DNA of 64,000 nt from Arthrobacter sp. Soil763 (lineage in GTDB: Bacteria; Actinomycetota; Actinomycetes; Actinomycetales; Micrococcaceae): positions 439,685 to 503,684 of the forward strand of contig NZ_LMSH01000001.1 of assembly GCF_001428365.1 (NCBI RefSeq). Direction: 5' to 3'. Shown piece after piece: positions 31,238-40,285 of the stretch. A model generated the notes under the pieces. The model was not told the DNA's origin and did no database searches. It was given only the letters and a program-made list of their open reading frames with translations. Both the position numbers and the translations under genes were made by a program. How positions within the stretch are numbered: the first letter of the stretch is position 1; the number at the start of each line of letters is the position of its first letter.

Positions 31238-32226
31238 GAGAGGTCCTTTCCAGCTGCGGCGACGTCGTCTGCGGGGCGGCGGGGGTGTGCCGCGGCGCTG
31301 GGTGTTCCGGTGACTTTCCTGAGCAGGAAGCCGGGTTTGCGCACCAGCCGCACCGCATCGGCCCCGAATCGGGCTTCCAGTTTGGTCTGGAAGTACGTGG
31401 CGACCGCGGTCATCAGCATGTACCAGAGGGAGGCGACGATCAGCAGCTCCATGATCAGGTTGTTCTGCTTGTAAATCTGGCTGGCGTTCGTCATCAGGTC
31501 GTTGCCGGCCACAACGTAGACCAGGGAGGTGGTCTTCAGCATGGAGATGAACTCGTTGCCGGTGGGCGGGATGATGATGCGCAGGGCCTGCGGCAGCACG
31601 ATTTTCCGCATCCGCTTGCCGGGAGTCATGCCGAGTGCGTAGGCGGCCTCGGTCTGTCCGGCGTCCACCGCCTGGATTCCGGCGCGCACCGTTTCGGCGA
31701 AGTAGGCGGCCAGGTTCAGCCCCAGGCCCAGCAGCGCGGCGTTGAAGCCGGTCATGACGTCGTTGGTGTTCCACATGTACCCGATGTTGGTGAAGGGGAT
31801 CTGGATCACCAGCGAAGGAAAGAGGAATGCCAGGTTGTACCAGAAGATCAGTTGCACCAGGACCGGAGTGCCGCGGAAGAACCAGATGTACAGGGTGGAC
31901 AGCCAGTTCAGGACCGGGTTGTGGGCCAGTTTCATGATGGCGAGGATGATGCCGAGGACCAGGCCCAGCAACGTGGCGAGCACGGAAATCATCAGCGTGA
32001 CCCAGAGTCCGTCGAGGATCTTGGGGAAGAAGAGATACTCCGCCACCTTGTTCCAGCGGATGTTGGGATTGGTGGCCAGACTCATTCCCAGCCAGGCGAA
32101 GGCTAGGATCGCCAGCGCCCCGACGACCCACCGTCCGCGGTGGCGCAGCGGGACCACGGGGATTGCTGTTCCGTCGGGCCCGCTCAGTTGCGTCGGCTTG
32201 TTATGTCGTCGGGGCGCTTGGTTCAT
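31234..32226 (-). CDS. amino acid ABC transporter permease
   Basis: 330 residues with about 5-6 membrane helices. The membrane subunit of a HisMQ-type importer. The N-terminal ~30 residues are cytoplasmic, then helices at about 32-50, 65-90, 105-135 and onward. The EAA loop is visible as [20 protein letters not shown], which docks on the ATPase. Only one permease is present, so it probably forms a homodimer. AAGGA lies seven bases before the ATG. It is separated from the binding protein gene by nine bases and overlaps the ATPase gene by four. Confidence 0.94.
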   Translation of the reverse strand: MNQAPRRHNKPTQLSGPDGTAIPVVPLRHRGRWVVGALAILAFAWLGMSLATNPNIRWNKVAEYLFFPKILDGLWVTLMISVLATLLGLVLGIILAIMKLAHNPVLNWLSTLYIWFFRGTPVLVQLIFWYNLAFLFPSLVIQIPFTNIGYMWNTNDVMTGFNAALLGLGLNLAAYFAETVRAGIQAVDAGQTEAAYALGMTPGKRMRKIVLPQALRIIIPPTGNEFISMLKTTSLVYVVAGNDLMTNASQIYKQNNLIMELLIVASLWYMLMTAVATYFQTKLEARFGADAVRLVRKPGFLLRKVTGTPSAAAHPRRPADDVAAAGKDLS

Positions 32227-32235
32227 CGGGGGTCC

Positions 32236-33213
32236 TTATTTGCCGTCGTTGATGGTGGCCGTGTCGATGGCCATCTTCTCCACGTTCCATGCTTTCAGGA
32301 TTTTGGCGTAGCTGCCGTCAGTCATCAGTTCCTGGAGGGCTTTCTGCATGGCGCTGATCAGTTCCTTATTGTCCTGCTTCATCGCAATGCCCCAGGGGCT
32401 CTCGTCGCCCTCGATGGCCACGGCTTCAAGCGTGCCTTCGGACGTCTGGGCGCGGTAGGCCGCCACGGGGTAGTCATTAATGCCTGCGTCGGCGCGGTTG
32501 TTGCGGACCTGCAGGATGGCGTCCTGATCGCCGGCGAACTTGAGGATCTTCAGCCCTTCCTTGCCGGCGGCCTTGCAGTCCTTGTCGAATCCCTCGGCGA
32601 GGGCCAGGGAGGATCCGTTGTCGACGACGGCGACCGTCTTGCCGCACGCGGTCATGGGATCGCCCAGTCCCGCCGGGTTGCCCTTCTTGACCACCCAGCC
32701 GTTGCCTGCCTTGACGTAGTCGACAAAGGTCACCGTCTGGCGCCGCTGTTCGTTGTCCGTCATCGAGGACATGATCATGTCGTAACGGCCGGTGGTGACG
32801 CCCGGGATCTGGGAGTTGAAGTCCTCGTTGTTGATGCTGATCGTCACTCCGAGCTTGTTGGCAATGGCCCGTCCGAGGGAGGGGTCCACGCCGATGAGGG
32901 TCTTGCCGTCTTTGGCGAAGAGCTCCATGGGCGGGTAACCCTCGGAGGTGGTCATCTTCAGGCCCTCGCTCCGCACGGATTCGGGCAGGGCAGCGGTCAG
33001 GTCGGCGTTGGCTTTGATGCCGTCAATGACCGACTTGGCCTGGTCCTCCTCCGGAGCCGGCGTGGCGGTAAAGGATGAATCCTTGGCTGCGCCGCTGCTG
33101 TTGTTGGCCGAGGAGAGCGACTGTCCGCCGCACGCCGTGGTCGCGAGCAGGGTCAGCGCCGCGGCAGAGGCCAGCGCACCGGAGCGGAAGGTACGGAGTT
33201 TTGAGGTGTTCAT
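32236..33213 (-). CDS. amino-acid-type ABC transporter substrate-binding lipoprotein
   Basis: 325 residues, solute-binding family 3. A short signal peptide ends in LLATTACGG with Cys28 as the lipidated residue. The mature protein shows LKMTTSEGYPPMELF, VDPSLGRAIANKLGV, RYDMIMSSMTDNEQRRQTVTF and WVVKKGNPAGL, the family 3 fold. The start MNTSKL at 33213 has GGGAGA five bases upstream. The ligand is unknown; the adjacent amidohydrolase suggests an amino acid derivative with an amide or carbamoyl group, which is inference. Confidence 0.93.
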   Translation of the reverse strand: MNTSKLRTFRSGALASAAALTLLATTACGGQSLSSANNSSGAAKDSSFTATPAPEEDQAKSVIDGIKANADLTAALPESVRSEGLKMTTSEGYPPMELFAKDGKTLIGVDPSLGRAIANKLGVTISINNEDFNSQIPGVTTGRYDMIMSSMTDNEQRRQTVTFVDYVKAGNGWVVKKGNPAGLGDPMTACGKTVAVVDNGSSLALAEGFDKDCKAAGKEGLKILKFAGDQDAILQVRNNRADAGINDYPVAAYRAQTSEGTLEAVAIEGDESPWGIAMKQDNKELISAMQKALQELMTDGSYAKILKAWNVEKMAIDTATINDGK

Positions 33214-33257
33214 GCGTTCTCCCATTGTGTTTGGTGATGCGGTGATCGTTCGGAAGG

Positions 33258-34883
33258 TCAGTCGTCGCTGCGGTAGCGGATGGTGCCGCCGACCGCGGTG
33301 GCACGGACGGGTAGCCCGCGGAGTTCCTCCGGCCGGCAGGTGAAGGGGTCGGCGCCCAGGGCCGTGAAGTCGGCGAGCATGCCGGGCCGCAGCCGGCCCT
33401 TGATGCTTTCCTCGCCGGAAGCGTGCGCGGCCCCGGTGGTGAAGCCGGCAATGGCCTCGGCCACGCTGATCCGCTCCGCAGGCTGCCAGCCGCCGCCCGG
33501 TTCGTTGTCCCGGTTCTGCCGGGTGACCGCGGCGTGGATCCCATGCATCGGGTTCGGCAGTTCGACCGGGGCGTCGGAACCAAAGGCGGGGAGGGCGCCG
33601 GCGTCGAGCAGCGAACGCCACGCGTAGGACGCCAGGTCCCGGCCCGTGAGCAGGGTCGACGCCAGCGGGATGTCCGAGGTGCAGTGGGTGGGTTGCATGG
33701 AGGGCACGACGCCGAGCCGGGCCACTCGTTGCACGTCTTCCGGGCGGAGGTGCTGCGTGTGCTCGATGCGGTGCCGCAGCCGGGGCGTGACGGCGGCGCG
33801 GCCCAGGGCGGGCGCGGCATCGAGTGGATTCCGGACCAGGTCCTGATAGGCATCCAGCACGAGTTGATTGGCGCGGTCACCGATCGCGTGGGTGGCAACC
33901 GCGATGCCCGCTCCGGCGGCCCGGCGGACGAGGGCCAGGAGCTCAAGGTAAGGAATGACCTCTATTCCGTGATTCTTCGGCTCGCCGGGGAAGGGCTGGT
34001 TCATGTGGCAACTGTGGGACCCCAGGGCCCCGTCGGAGAACAGCTTGACGGGTCCGGTTCGCAACCAGGCATCGCCGTCACCGGTGGCCCGTCCTTCGTC
34101 GATAGCCATGTCCAGTGCTACGCGCGGGATCGCCTTGTGGACCCGGATCTGGAGATTGCCTTCCGAGCGCAGCGCGCGGTAGGCCTCCAGGCAGTCCTCG
34201 CCGTCGAAATCGTGGACGCCGGTCAACCCCACAGCCAGCAGCCGGCGCTGCGCTTCCGCCAACTGGGCGGTGAGGTCACCTGCCTCCGGGCTGTTCATGA
34301 TCGCGCCGAGGACGTCGTTGGCGGCTTCGCGCAGAATGCCGGTGGGATAGCCGGCCGCGTCGCGGACTATTTCGCCGCCAACCGGGTCAGGCGTCCGCTC
34401 GTCGATGCCAACCGCTGCCAGCGCTGCGGAGTTTGCCCAGACGGTGTGGCCGTCGATGCTTGGCAGCGCGGCAGGCCGTCCTCCGGTCGCGGAATCCAGT
34501 GCCTGCCGGTCCGGCTGGACGGGAACGTCCCAGGCGTTGAAGTCCCAGCGGCCGCCGAAGACCCACGCGGTCGCCGGCAGGGTGGCGGCATAGTCGCGGA
34601 TCCTGTCCAGCGCCTCCGCCAGGCTGGCCGTGCCGCGCAGGTCCAAGGCGGCGATCTCACGGGCGTAGTTGGCGGTGTGGATATGGGCGTCCGTCAGGCC
34701 GGGGATCACCGTCGCCCCGCCAAGGTCAACCGTGGCCGTGATTCCGGTGGCGTGCGCCCGCAGCTCGTCGACGGCCCCGACGGCGAGGATCCGCTCTCCC
34801 CTGGTCAGCAGCGCCGTCGCCCGCGGACGGTCAGCCCACTGGGTGTGGAACGAAGCGTTGACGTAGAGAACTTGCTCAAGCAT
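33258..34883 (-). CDS. amidohydrolase family protein (YtcJ-like)
   Basis: 541 residues. A metal-dependent amidohydrolase with N- and C-terminal beta-sandwich and a TIM barrel. The first metal motif is GLTDAHIHTAN (HxH). GVHDFDGEDCLEAY, GSHSCHMNQPFPGEP, ATHAIGDRAN, HRIEHTQHLRPED and FGSDAPVELPNPMHG follow in family order. The substrate is unknown; YtcJ-like enzymes are often N-substituted formamide deformylases. ATG 34883 has AAGGAT upstream. It is the first gene of the ABC operon and divergent from LysR, so the regulator probably controls uptake plus hydrolysis of one compound. Confidence 0.88.
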   Translation of the reverse strand: MLEQVLYVNASFHTQWADRPRATALLTRGERILAVGAVDELRAHATGITATVDLGGATVIPGLTDAHIHTANYAREIAALDLRGTASLAEALDRIRDYAATLPATAWVFGGRWDFNAWDVPVQPDRQALDSATGGRPAALPSIDGHTVWANSAALAAVGIDERTPDPVGGEIVRDAAGYPTGILREAANDVLGAIMNSPEAGDLTAQLAEAQRRLLAVGLTGVHDFDGEDCLEAYRALRSEGNLQIRVHKAIPRVALDMAIDEGRATGDGDAWLRTGPVKLFSDGALGSHSCHMNQPFPGEPKNHGIEVIPYLELLALVRRAAGAGIAVATHAIGDRANQLVLDAYQDLVRNPLDAAPALGRAAVTPRLRHRIEHTQHLRPEDVQRVARLGVVPSMQPTHCTSDIPLASTLLTGRDLASYAWRSLLDAGALPAFGSDAPVELPNPMHGIHAAVTRQNRDNEPGGGWQPAERISVAEAIAGFTTGAAHASGEESIKGRLRPGMLADFTALGADPFTCRPEELRGLPVRATAVGGTIRYRSDD

Positions 34884-35036
34884 TTCTAATCCTTTGCCCT
34901 TCGGAAGACACCGGGATTCCCGTCTGCCACCGTGGCCGCGGTGGAAAATGCCCGTGGGACTTACCCTAGAGGAAAGAATCCCGAAGGTGATCTCCGACAC
35001 CTTGATGTTTCTACGCACTCACTGCAAGGATTTCTA

Positions 35037-35939
35037 ATGCTCAACCTGACTCACCTCCACACACTCGTGGAAGTACTTCGGCTAGGTTCCTTCACCGCGG
35101 CGGGCAACAGGCTGGGCTACACGGCGTCGGCGGTGTCCCAGCAAATGTCCGCCCTGGAGAAGGACACGGGCATGCGCTTGTTTGTCCGAGGTGCCCGAAG
35201 TGCGCAGCCGACGCAGGCGGCGCACGCCATGGGCCAGCACGCGCTCAAGCTGTTGCGCGACGCCGAGGGATTGCTGGCGGCAGGGGCCGCCGCCAGTGAA
35301 GGCGCGGTACGGGAACTCCGCATCGGGGCCTTCCCCTCGGCTGCCACCTTCATCCTTGCGCCCGTCCTGGAGTCTGAAGCGTGGCAGGAACTCGGCGCAC
35401 GCCTAAAGATCTCCATCGGCGAGCCGAGTGCCGTGGTGCCGGGGCTGCGTGCCGGCGGTGAACTGGATGCGGCGCTGGTGTATCAGGTCGGCGAGACCGG
35501 TTTGGTCTTGCCCCAGGGCGTCTCCCGGCACTGGCTTGGCGAGGACCCGTTCCGCGTGGTCGTCCCGGCGTCCGCCGGATACCGGGAAAACCAAGCGATG
35601 GATGTCGAGTCCCTGGGCAGGCTGCCGTGGATCGTCCACCTGCGCGGCTCCAGCGACGCCAACGTGGCAGACGCCGTGTTGGCCAACGCCGGACTGCACC
35701 CCCGGATCGCGGCCTCCAGCGACGATTTCAATGCCACGCTCCGGCTCGTCGCAGCGGGTCACGGGGCCGCCCTGGTCCCGCAGTTGGCCCTGACCGCCCG
35801 GCCAGCCGGCATCACGGTGGTGCAGGTCTCTGAGCTGCAACTTTCCCGCAAGCTTCTGCTGTTGTCGGCTGAGGACGGGCCCGCCAACCTCACTGAGCGC
35901 CTGATTCTGGCCTGCAAGGCCCTGCTGCCCGCGGTTTAG
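35037..35939 (+). CDS. LysR-family transcriptional regulator
   Basis: 300 residues. The N-terminal winged helix-turn-helix reads LGSFTAAGNRLGYTASAVSQ (about 16-35), followed by the linker helix and the effector-binding domain from about residue 90. Such regulators usually control a divergently transcribed operon; here that is the amidohydrolase-ABC run. The ATG at 35037 is chosen because MLNLTHLHTLVEVLRLGSF is the standard N-terminus and AAGGA lies upstream; the frame is open 35 codons further. The 153-base gap to the amidohydrolase probably holds its binding site, which I could not pinpoint. Confidence 0.92.
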   Translation: MLNLTHLHTLVEVLRLGSFTAAGNRLGYTASAVSQQMSALEKDTGMRLFVRGARSAQPTQAAHAMGQHALKLLRDAEGLLAAGAAASEGAVRELRIGAFPSAATFILAPVLESEAWQELGARLKISIGEPSAVVPGLRAGGELDAALVYQVGETGLVLPQGVSRHWLGEDPFRVVVPASAGYRENQAMDVESLGRLPWIVHLRGSSDANVADAVLANAGLHPRIAASSDDFNATLRLVAAGHGAALVPQLALTARPAGITVVQVSELQLSRKLLLLSAEDGPANLTERLILACKALLPAV

Positions 35940-36015
35940 GGGCGCCTGTAGCGCTCTTTTTCATGACCGGATGTTTTCGTGGCGCCGGGCCCTGTTGCCA
36001 CCAGCCGAGGAGGAG

Positions 36016-36021
36016 TAGCTT
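36016..36021 (+). promoter_or_regulatory. candidate -10 box (TAGCTT) for leaderless NADH dehydrogenase mRNA
   Basis: TAGCTT with exactly six bases to the ATG at 36028. TTGCCA at 35995-36000 is a possible -35 with a short 15-base spacer. The AGGAGGAG just upstream of the hexamer is too far from the ATG (12 bases) to be the usual ribosome binding site, which leaves the choice open. Confidence 0.45.
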
Positions 36022-36027
36022 GCTCAG

Positions 36028-37287
36028 ATGGAGGATACCTATCAGGTCATTGTGGTCGGTGCCGGCTTCGCCGGCCTGTCGGCAGCCAGGGAACTCGGCC
36101 GAAAGGGCGTGCGGGTCCTGCTGATCGACTCGAACAACTACCACCAGTTCCAGCCGCTCCTTTACCAGGTCGCCACCTCGCAGATCGGCGTCTCGGCCGT
36201 CACCCGACCGATCCGTTCCGTCTTCCGGCGGCTCAAAAGCGTGCGGGTCATGACCGCGAAGGTGGCCGCCGTCGACGTCGCGAACCACACCGTCACCACC
36301 GCCGACGGCGACACGCTCCGGGCCCAGATTCTGGTGCTCGCCGTGGGCGCCGTGCCGAACTTTTTCAACACGCCAGGCGCGGAGGAACACGCCCTGCCCC
36401 TGTATTCGATCACCGACGCGACCATGCTCGGCACCAGCCTGACGCGTCTGCTCGACGAGGCCGACCGGGAGCCCGACGTGCCGGTGGAGGTCGTGGTCGT
36501 CGGCGGGGGCCCGACGGGCGTGGAAACCGCCGGGGCGATGGCAGAAAACATCAAGTTCGTGGTGACCAAATACTTCTCGCCCGAGCTCGCCGCGCGGTGC
36601 CGGGTGCACCTGGTGGACATGGTCCCGAGTGTGCTGAACATGTTTTCGTCGAAGTCCCAGGAGTACACCAGGCGGCGGCTGCTGGCGATCGGCGTGCAGC
36701 TCCACATGGGCGTCGGCGTCACCGATGTACGGGCCGACGGCGTGACCCTGGCGGACGGCACCGACATCCCCAGCCGCATGGTCGTCTGGGCCGGCGGCCT
36801 CAAGGGCGGGGACCTGCTGGCCGGTTCCGGCCTCACCCAGGGCAAAGGCGGGCGTATCGATGTGCGCCCCGACCTGACGGATCCGGGTGCGGACGGGGTT
36901 TACGTTCTCGGCGACGCCGCCAACATCACGGACGCGACGGGCGCCAAGCTGCCGCAGCTCGGTTCCGTCGCCCAGCAGGCCGGAAAGTGGGCCGCACGCA
37001 ACATCTACGCGGACCTCACCGGCGGTACCCGGCAGCCCTTCAAGTACGTGGACAAGGGGTACATGGCGATGATCGGCCGGGGGGCCGCCGTCGCGGAAAT
37101 CGGACGCAGGCGCCTCCAACTCCAGGGGCCGCTGGCGTTCATCTCGTGGCTCGCGGTCCACCTGGCGCTCCTGTCCGGAACCCAGCAGAAGGTCCGCGCC
37201 TTGTTTTCGTGGCTCAACGGTTACGTCCTCCACAGCCCGGCCCAGGTGGTGGTAGGCGGGACCGAGCGGCGCGCCATCGGTCAGTAG
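36028..37287 (+). CDS. ndh: type II NADH dehydrogenase (NAD(P)/FAD-dependent oxidoreductase)
   Basis: 419 residues. Single-subunit NADH:quinone oxidoreductases transfer electrons to quinone without pumping protons. The FAD-binding motif is VIVVGAGFAGLSAARELG at residues 8-25. The NADH-binding motif is VVVVGGGPTGVETAGAMAE near 153-171. GVYVLGDAANI is the second FAD-binding motif. The C-terminus has an amphipathic or hydrophobic segment (FISWLAVHLALLSG), fitting membrane attachment. Length and motifs match Ndh closely. Confidence 0.92.
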   Translation: MEDTYQVIVVGAGFAGLSAARELGRKGVRVLLIDSNNYHQFQPLLYQVATSQIGVSAVTRPIRSVFRRLKSVRVMTAKVAAVDVANHTVTTADGDTLRAQILVLAVGAVPNFFNTPGAEEHALPLYSITDATMLGTSLTRLLDEADREPDVPVEVVVVGGGPTGVETAGAMAENIKFVVTKYFSPELAARCRVHLVDMVPSVLNMFSSKSQEYTRRRLLAIGVQLHMGVGVTDVRADGVTLADGTDIPSRMVVWAGGLKGGDLLAGSGLTQGKGGRIDVRPDLTDPGADGVYVLGDAANITDATGAKLPQLGSVAQQAGKWAARNIYADLTGGTRQPFKYVDKGYMAMIGRGAAVAEIGRRRLQLQGPLAFISWLAVHLALLSGTQQKVRALFSWLNGYVLHSPAQVVVGGTERRAIGQ

Positions 37288-37304
37288 CTGCTTTGACCTG
37301 CACC

Positions 37305-37333
37305 TTGGGAAGACCCAAGCGCGGCTGTAAAAT
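37305..37333 (+). promoter_or_regulatory. promoter of the 67-residue protein gene
   Basis: TTGGGA (37305-37310), 17-base spacer, TAAAAT (37328-37333) preceded by TG. This is one of the clearest sigma70-type promoters in the window. The -35 also lies inside a small hairpin (CTTGGG/CCCAAG, 37304-37319) just after the NADH dehydrogenase stop. Confidence 0.6.
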
Positions 37334-37380
37334 TTGACCTTGAGCCGGAACTCAGTCCGGCGTGGAGGCAGGGAGGCACG

Positions 37381-37584
37381 ATGACCGACAAGCTGTATCT
37401 CACCCCGGACGAAAACTTTCCGGAAGACCTCACCGGCATGGCAGACCAGGAACTTCAGGTCCTCGACAGCCAGATCCAGCGCCAGCTCGACTACGAGGTG
37501 GCCTCCGACGGCGAATCGAACCGCGAAACCGAGTTCCGGCACTACGAAATCGACGGGGAGTTCCAGACCCGGGACGATCGCTAG
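37381..37584 (+). CDS. small acidic hypothetical protein
   Basis: 67 residues, strongly acidic, no Cys, no membrane segment. Function unknown. It begins MTDKLYLTPDENFPEDLTGM and holds a predicted helix (ADQELQVLDSQIQRQLDYEV, about 21-40), then an Arg/Glu-rich tail. Evidence that it is real: a strong ribosome binding site (AGGGAGG, five bases before ATG) and a good promoter with a ~45-base leader of its own. Codon use is like the neighbours. Confidence 0.7.
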   Translation: MTDKLYLTPDENFPEDLTGMADQELQVLDSQIQRQLDYEVASDGESNRETEFRHYEIDGEFQTRDDR

Positions 37585-37629
37585 CGGCAGCGCTGGACCG
37601 GTGCGCTGAAGAAACACCGCCCGGCGCCG

Positions 37630-37635
37630 TAGGCT
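37630..37635 (+). promoter_or_regulatory. candidate -10 box (TAGGCT), leaderless methyltransferase mRNA
   Basis: TAGGCT followed by six bases and the ATG. Identical hexamer and spacing to the folE and alpha/beta hydrolase starts in this window. Confidence 0.5.
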
Positions 37636-37641
37636 CAGGCG

Positions 37642-38310
37642 ATGACGATCCCCGGGAAGCTCTCCGACATCGGCTCCGCGTATGACACCGTTGCCGAGTC
37701 CTATGCGTCGGCCCTGCCGGACACCAGCTTCGAGGCGGCCGAGGACATGGCCATGATCGAGGAGTTCACAGCCCGGGTCCGGTCCACCCCGGGCCGGCGG
37801 GTCATCGACGCCGGCTGCGGCACCGGACGCATGAGCGCCCACCTCACCGCAGCCGGTCTGGACGTCACCGGCGTCGACCTCTCCCCCGGGATGGTCCGCG
37901 CCGCCCGGCGCATGCATCCCCGGCTGAGCTTCACGGTGGGCGAGCTGGCCAGCCTCCCGGCCTCCGACGGCAGCGCGGACGGCATCCTGGCCTGGTATTC
38001 CATCATCCACTCCTCCCCCGCAGAGCTGCCCGGCATCTCCCGGGAGTTCCGGCGCGCCCTCCATCCGGGCGGCCTGGCACTGATTGCCTTCCAGGCCGGC
38101 AGCGGCTCCCGCACCATGCAACGTCCCTACGGTCACGACGTCGAGCTCCGGGCAGAGCTGCATGCTCCCGAGGACGTGGCCCGCGGCTTCACGGACCTCG
38201 GATTCTCGCTGGAGGCGCAGCTGGTGCGTGCCGCACGGGACGGTGAGCGGTACCCGCAGGCGGCGCTGCTGCTGCGCAAACCCCCGGCCGACGGACCAAA
38301 CGGGCGCTGA
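37642..38310 (+). CDS. class I SAM-dependent methyltransferase
   Basis: 222 residues. Motif I is RRVIDAGCGTGRMSAHL (about 53-69), motif II VTGVDLSPGMVRAAR, and motif III-like ADGILAWYSIIHSSP. This is a methyltransfer domain type 11/25; the substrate is unknown. There is no ribosome binding site. TAGGCT (37630-37635) lies exactly six bases before the ATG, so the transcript is probably leaderless. It precedes arfB by 29 bases on the same strand. Confidence 0.88.
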   Translation: MTIPGKLSDIGSAYDTVAESYASALPDTSFEAAEDMAMIEEFTARVRSTPGRRVIDAGCGTGRMSAHLTAAGLDVTGVDLSPGMVRAARRMHPRLSFTVGELASLPASDGSADGILAWYSIIHSSPAELPGISREFRRALHPGGLALIAFQAGSGSRTMQRPYGHDVELRAELHAPEDVARGFTDLGFSLEAQLVRAARDGERYPQAALLLRKPPADGPNGR

Positions 38311-38339
38311 CCACCGCCAACTCGTGACACGCTAGGAGG

Positions 38340-38762
38340 ATGGACCTGGAGGTGTCACCCGCACTGACGATTCCCGCCGTCGAACTCCGCTGGAGGTTCT
38401 CCCGCTCATCGGGGCCCGGCGGCCAACATGTCAACACCTCAGACAGCCGCGCCGAACTCTCCTGGGACGTGGCCAATTCCGCCGTGCTCTCGGAAAGCCA
38501 GCGGCTCACGCTCCTCAGCCGGCTCGAACGGCAGCTGGTGGCCGGGGTCGTCACTGTCCGCGCCGCGGAGCGGCGGTCCCAGCTGCGCAACCGGGAGATC
38601 GCCCTGGCCAAACTGGCCCATCTGGTCGCGGCCGGGCTGGCCCCCGAGGCCGCCAGCCGGCGCGCCACCCGTCCTTCGCGGGGGTCAGTCCGGCGCCGGC
38701 TTGCCGCCAAGCAACAGCGTGCCGTGACGAAGCAGCAGCGGCGGCGGCCGACCGCCGACTAG
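38340..38762 (+). CDS. arfB: alternative ribosome-rescue factor (ICT1-like peptidyl-tRNA hydrolase)
   Basis: 140 residues. ArfB/YaeJ enters stalled ribosomes without stop codon and hydrolyses peptidyl-tRNA. The catalytic loop is SSGPGGQHVNTSDSRAEL with GGQ at 27-29. The C-terminal basic tail (RRRLAAKQQRAVTKQQRRR), which occupies the empty mRNA channel in characterised homologues, is present. At 140 residues it is too short for a class I release factor. AGGAGG abuts the ATG with no spacer, so initiation may depend on a leaderless or coupled mode. Confidence 0.92.
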   Translation: MDLEVSPALTIPAVELRWRFSRSSGPGGQHVNTSDSRAELSWDVANSAVLSESQRLTLLSRLERQLVAGVVTVRAAERRSQLRNREIALAKLAHLVAAGLAPEAASRRATRPSRGSVRRRLAAKQQRAVTKQQRRRPTAD

Positions 38763-38868
38763 GCCGATCGGCCGGTCCGCCAGCGGGCCGCGGCCCCCCG
38801 GGGCGGTAAAGTGGCACCCGGAAGATTCCTTCCCGGTCCCGCCACACATCTTTGAAAGGCTCACTGCA

Positions 38869-40224
38869 ATGAGCATGCTCGGCACCAAATGGAAGATCCA
38901 CGGAAACGGCAAATCCATCCGCCCCGGCGAGGTCGTCCGGCCGGATGAGCGCCTCGCGTGGCCGCTGACCATCGGCGTCGGCATGCAGCACGTCGTCGCC
39001 ATGTTCGGCGCCACCTTCCTGGTACCGATCATCACCGGCATGCCGCCGGCCACCACGCTGTTCTTCTCCGGCATCGGCACCCTGCTGTTCCTGGTCATCA
39101 CGCGGGGCCGGGTTCCCAGCTACCTCGGCTCCTCCTTCGCCTTCATCGCCCCGATCATGGCCTCGCAGCAGCAGTTCGGGATTCCCGGAGCGCTCGGCGG
39201 CGTCGTGCTGGCCGGTGCCGCCCTGGCCGTCATCGGCGCCATCGTGCAGAAGTTCGGCGCCGGCTGGATCAACCGGCTGATGCCGCCGATCGTCACCGGT
39301 GCCATCGTCGGCCTGATCGGCCTGAACCTCGCCCCTGCGGCGAAGAACAACTTCGACGCCGCCCCCATCACGGCCTTGGTCACCCTTGCGGTGATCATCG
39401 TCGTCAGCGTCTTCTTCCGCGGCATCCTGGGCCGCCTGAGCATCCTGGTCGGCGTCGTGGTCGGGTACCTCGTCGCCATGCTCCGCGGCGAGGTGAACTT
39501 CGCCAAGATGGATGCCGCCGCCTGGGTGGGACTTCCGCACTTCCAGACCCCCGAATTCCACCTCGGCGTCGTCGGCCTCTTCGTTCCGGTGGTGCTCGTG
39601 CTGGTGGCCGAGAACATCGGCCACGTGAAGTCCGTGTCCGCGATGACGGGCCAGAACCTCGACGGCGTGTCCGGCCGGGCGCTGATGGCCGACGGCGCCG
39701 CGACCGTCCTCGCCGGCCTCGGCGGCGGTTCGGGCACCACCACCTACGCCGAAAACATCGGCGTCATGGCGGCCACGAAGGTCTACTCCACCGCCGCCTA
39801 CTGGGTGGCCGGCAGCTTCGCGGTGCTGCTGAGCTTCTCCCCCAAGTTCGGTGAACTGATCGCCACCGTCCCCGCCGGCGTGCTCGGCGGCGCCGCGACC
39901 ATGCTCTACGGCATGATCGGCGTGCTGGGTGTCAAAATCTGGGTCCAGAACAAGGTCAACTTCTCCAACCCGATCAACCTCACGACCGCCGCCGTGGCCC
40001 TGATCGTCGGCATTGCCGACTACACCTGGACCATCGGGGACCTGAAGTTCACCGGCATTGCGCTGGGATCCGCCGCCGCCCTGGTGATCTACCACGGCAT
40101 GAAAGCCATCGCGCGGGTCCGCGGCACCGTGGCCGAGCCGGAAACCGAGGACGCGGCTCCGGCCGCAGCCGTTCAGGCCGCCGTCAACGCCGCCGCGAAG
40201 CGCGCCCCCAAGAAACGCCGCTGA
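38869..40224 (+). CDS. uraA: uracil-xanthine permease (NCS2 family)
   Basis: 451 residues, about 14 membrane segments. NCS2 permeases import uracil or purine bases with protons. Landmarks: WPLTIGVGMQHVVAMFGAT near 27-45, SYLGSSFAFIAPI near 84, and the substrate region LVAENIGHVKSVSAMTGQNL with GGGSGTTTYAENIGVMAATK. The last helix precedes a ~35-residue Ala/Pro-rich cytoplasmic tail, longer than in E. coli UraA. A strong hairpin terminator follows 62 bases downstream. Uracil as substrate is the likeliest but not proven. Confidence 0.93.
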   Translation: MSMLGTKWKIHGNGKSIRPGEVVRPDERLAWPLTIGVGMQHVVAMFGATFLVPIITGMPPATTLFFSGIGTLLFLVITRGRVPSYLGSSFAFIAPIMASQQQFGIPGALGGVVLAGAALAVIGAIVQKFGAGWINRLMPPIVTGAIVGLIGLNLAPAAKNNFDAAPITALVTLAVIIVVSVFFRGILGRLSILVGVVVGYLVAMLRGEVNFAKMDAAAWVGLPHFQTPEFHLGVVGLFVPVVLVLVAENIGHVKSVSAMTGQNLDGVSGRALMADGAATVLAGLGGGSGTTTYAENIGVMAATKVYSTAAYWVAGSFAVLLSFSPKFGELIATVPAGVLGGAATMLYGMIGVLGVKIWVQNKVNFSNPINLTTAAVALIVGIADYTWTIGDLKFTGIALGSAAALVIYHGMKAIARVRGTVAEPETEDAAPAAAVQAAVNAAAKRAPKKRR

Positions 40225-40285
40225 CCGTCCGCCGCGGCGCCGCAGGGGTTCACCCGGCAAGCGCCGGCTGGTCCCGGGCACAACA

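Noticed and set aside
31238-32131. N-terminal extension of the ABC ATPase frame by ~300 codons
   Set aside because: It overlaps the permease gene in another frame; the ATPase starts at MTTETRQ with a coupled ATGA overlap.
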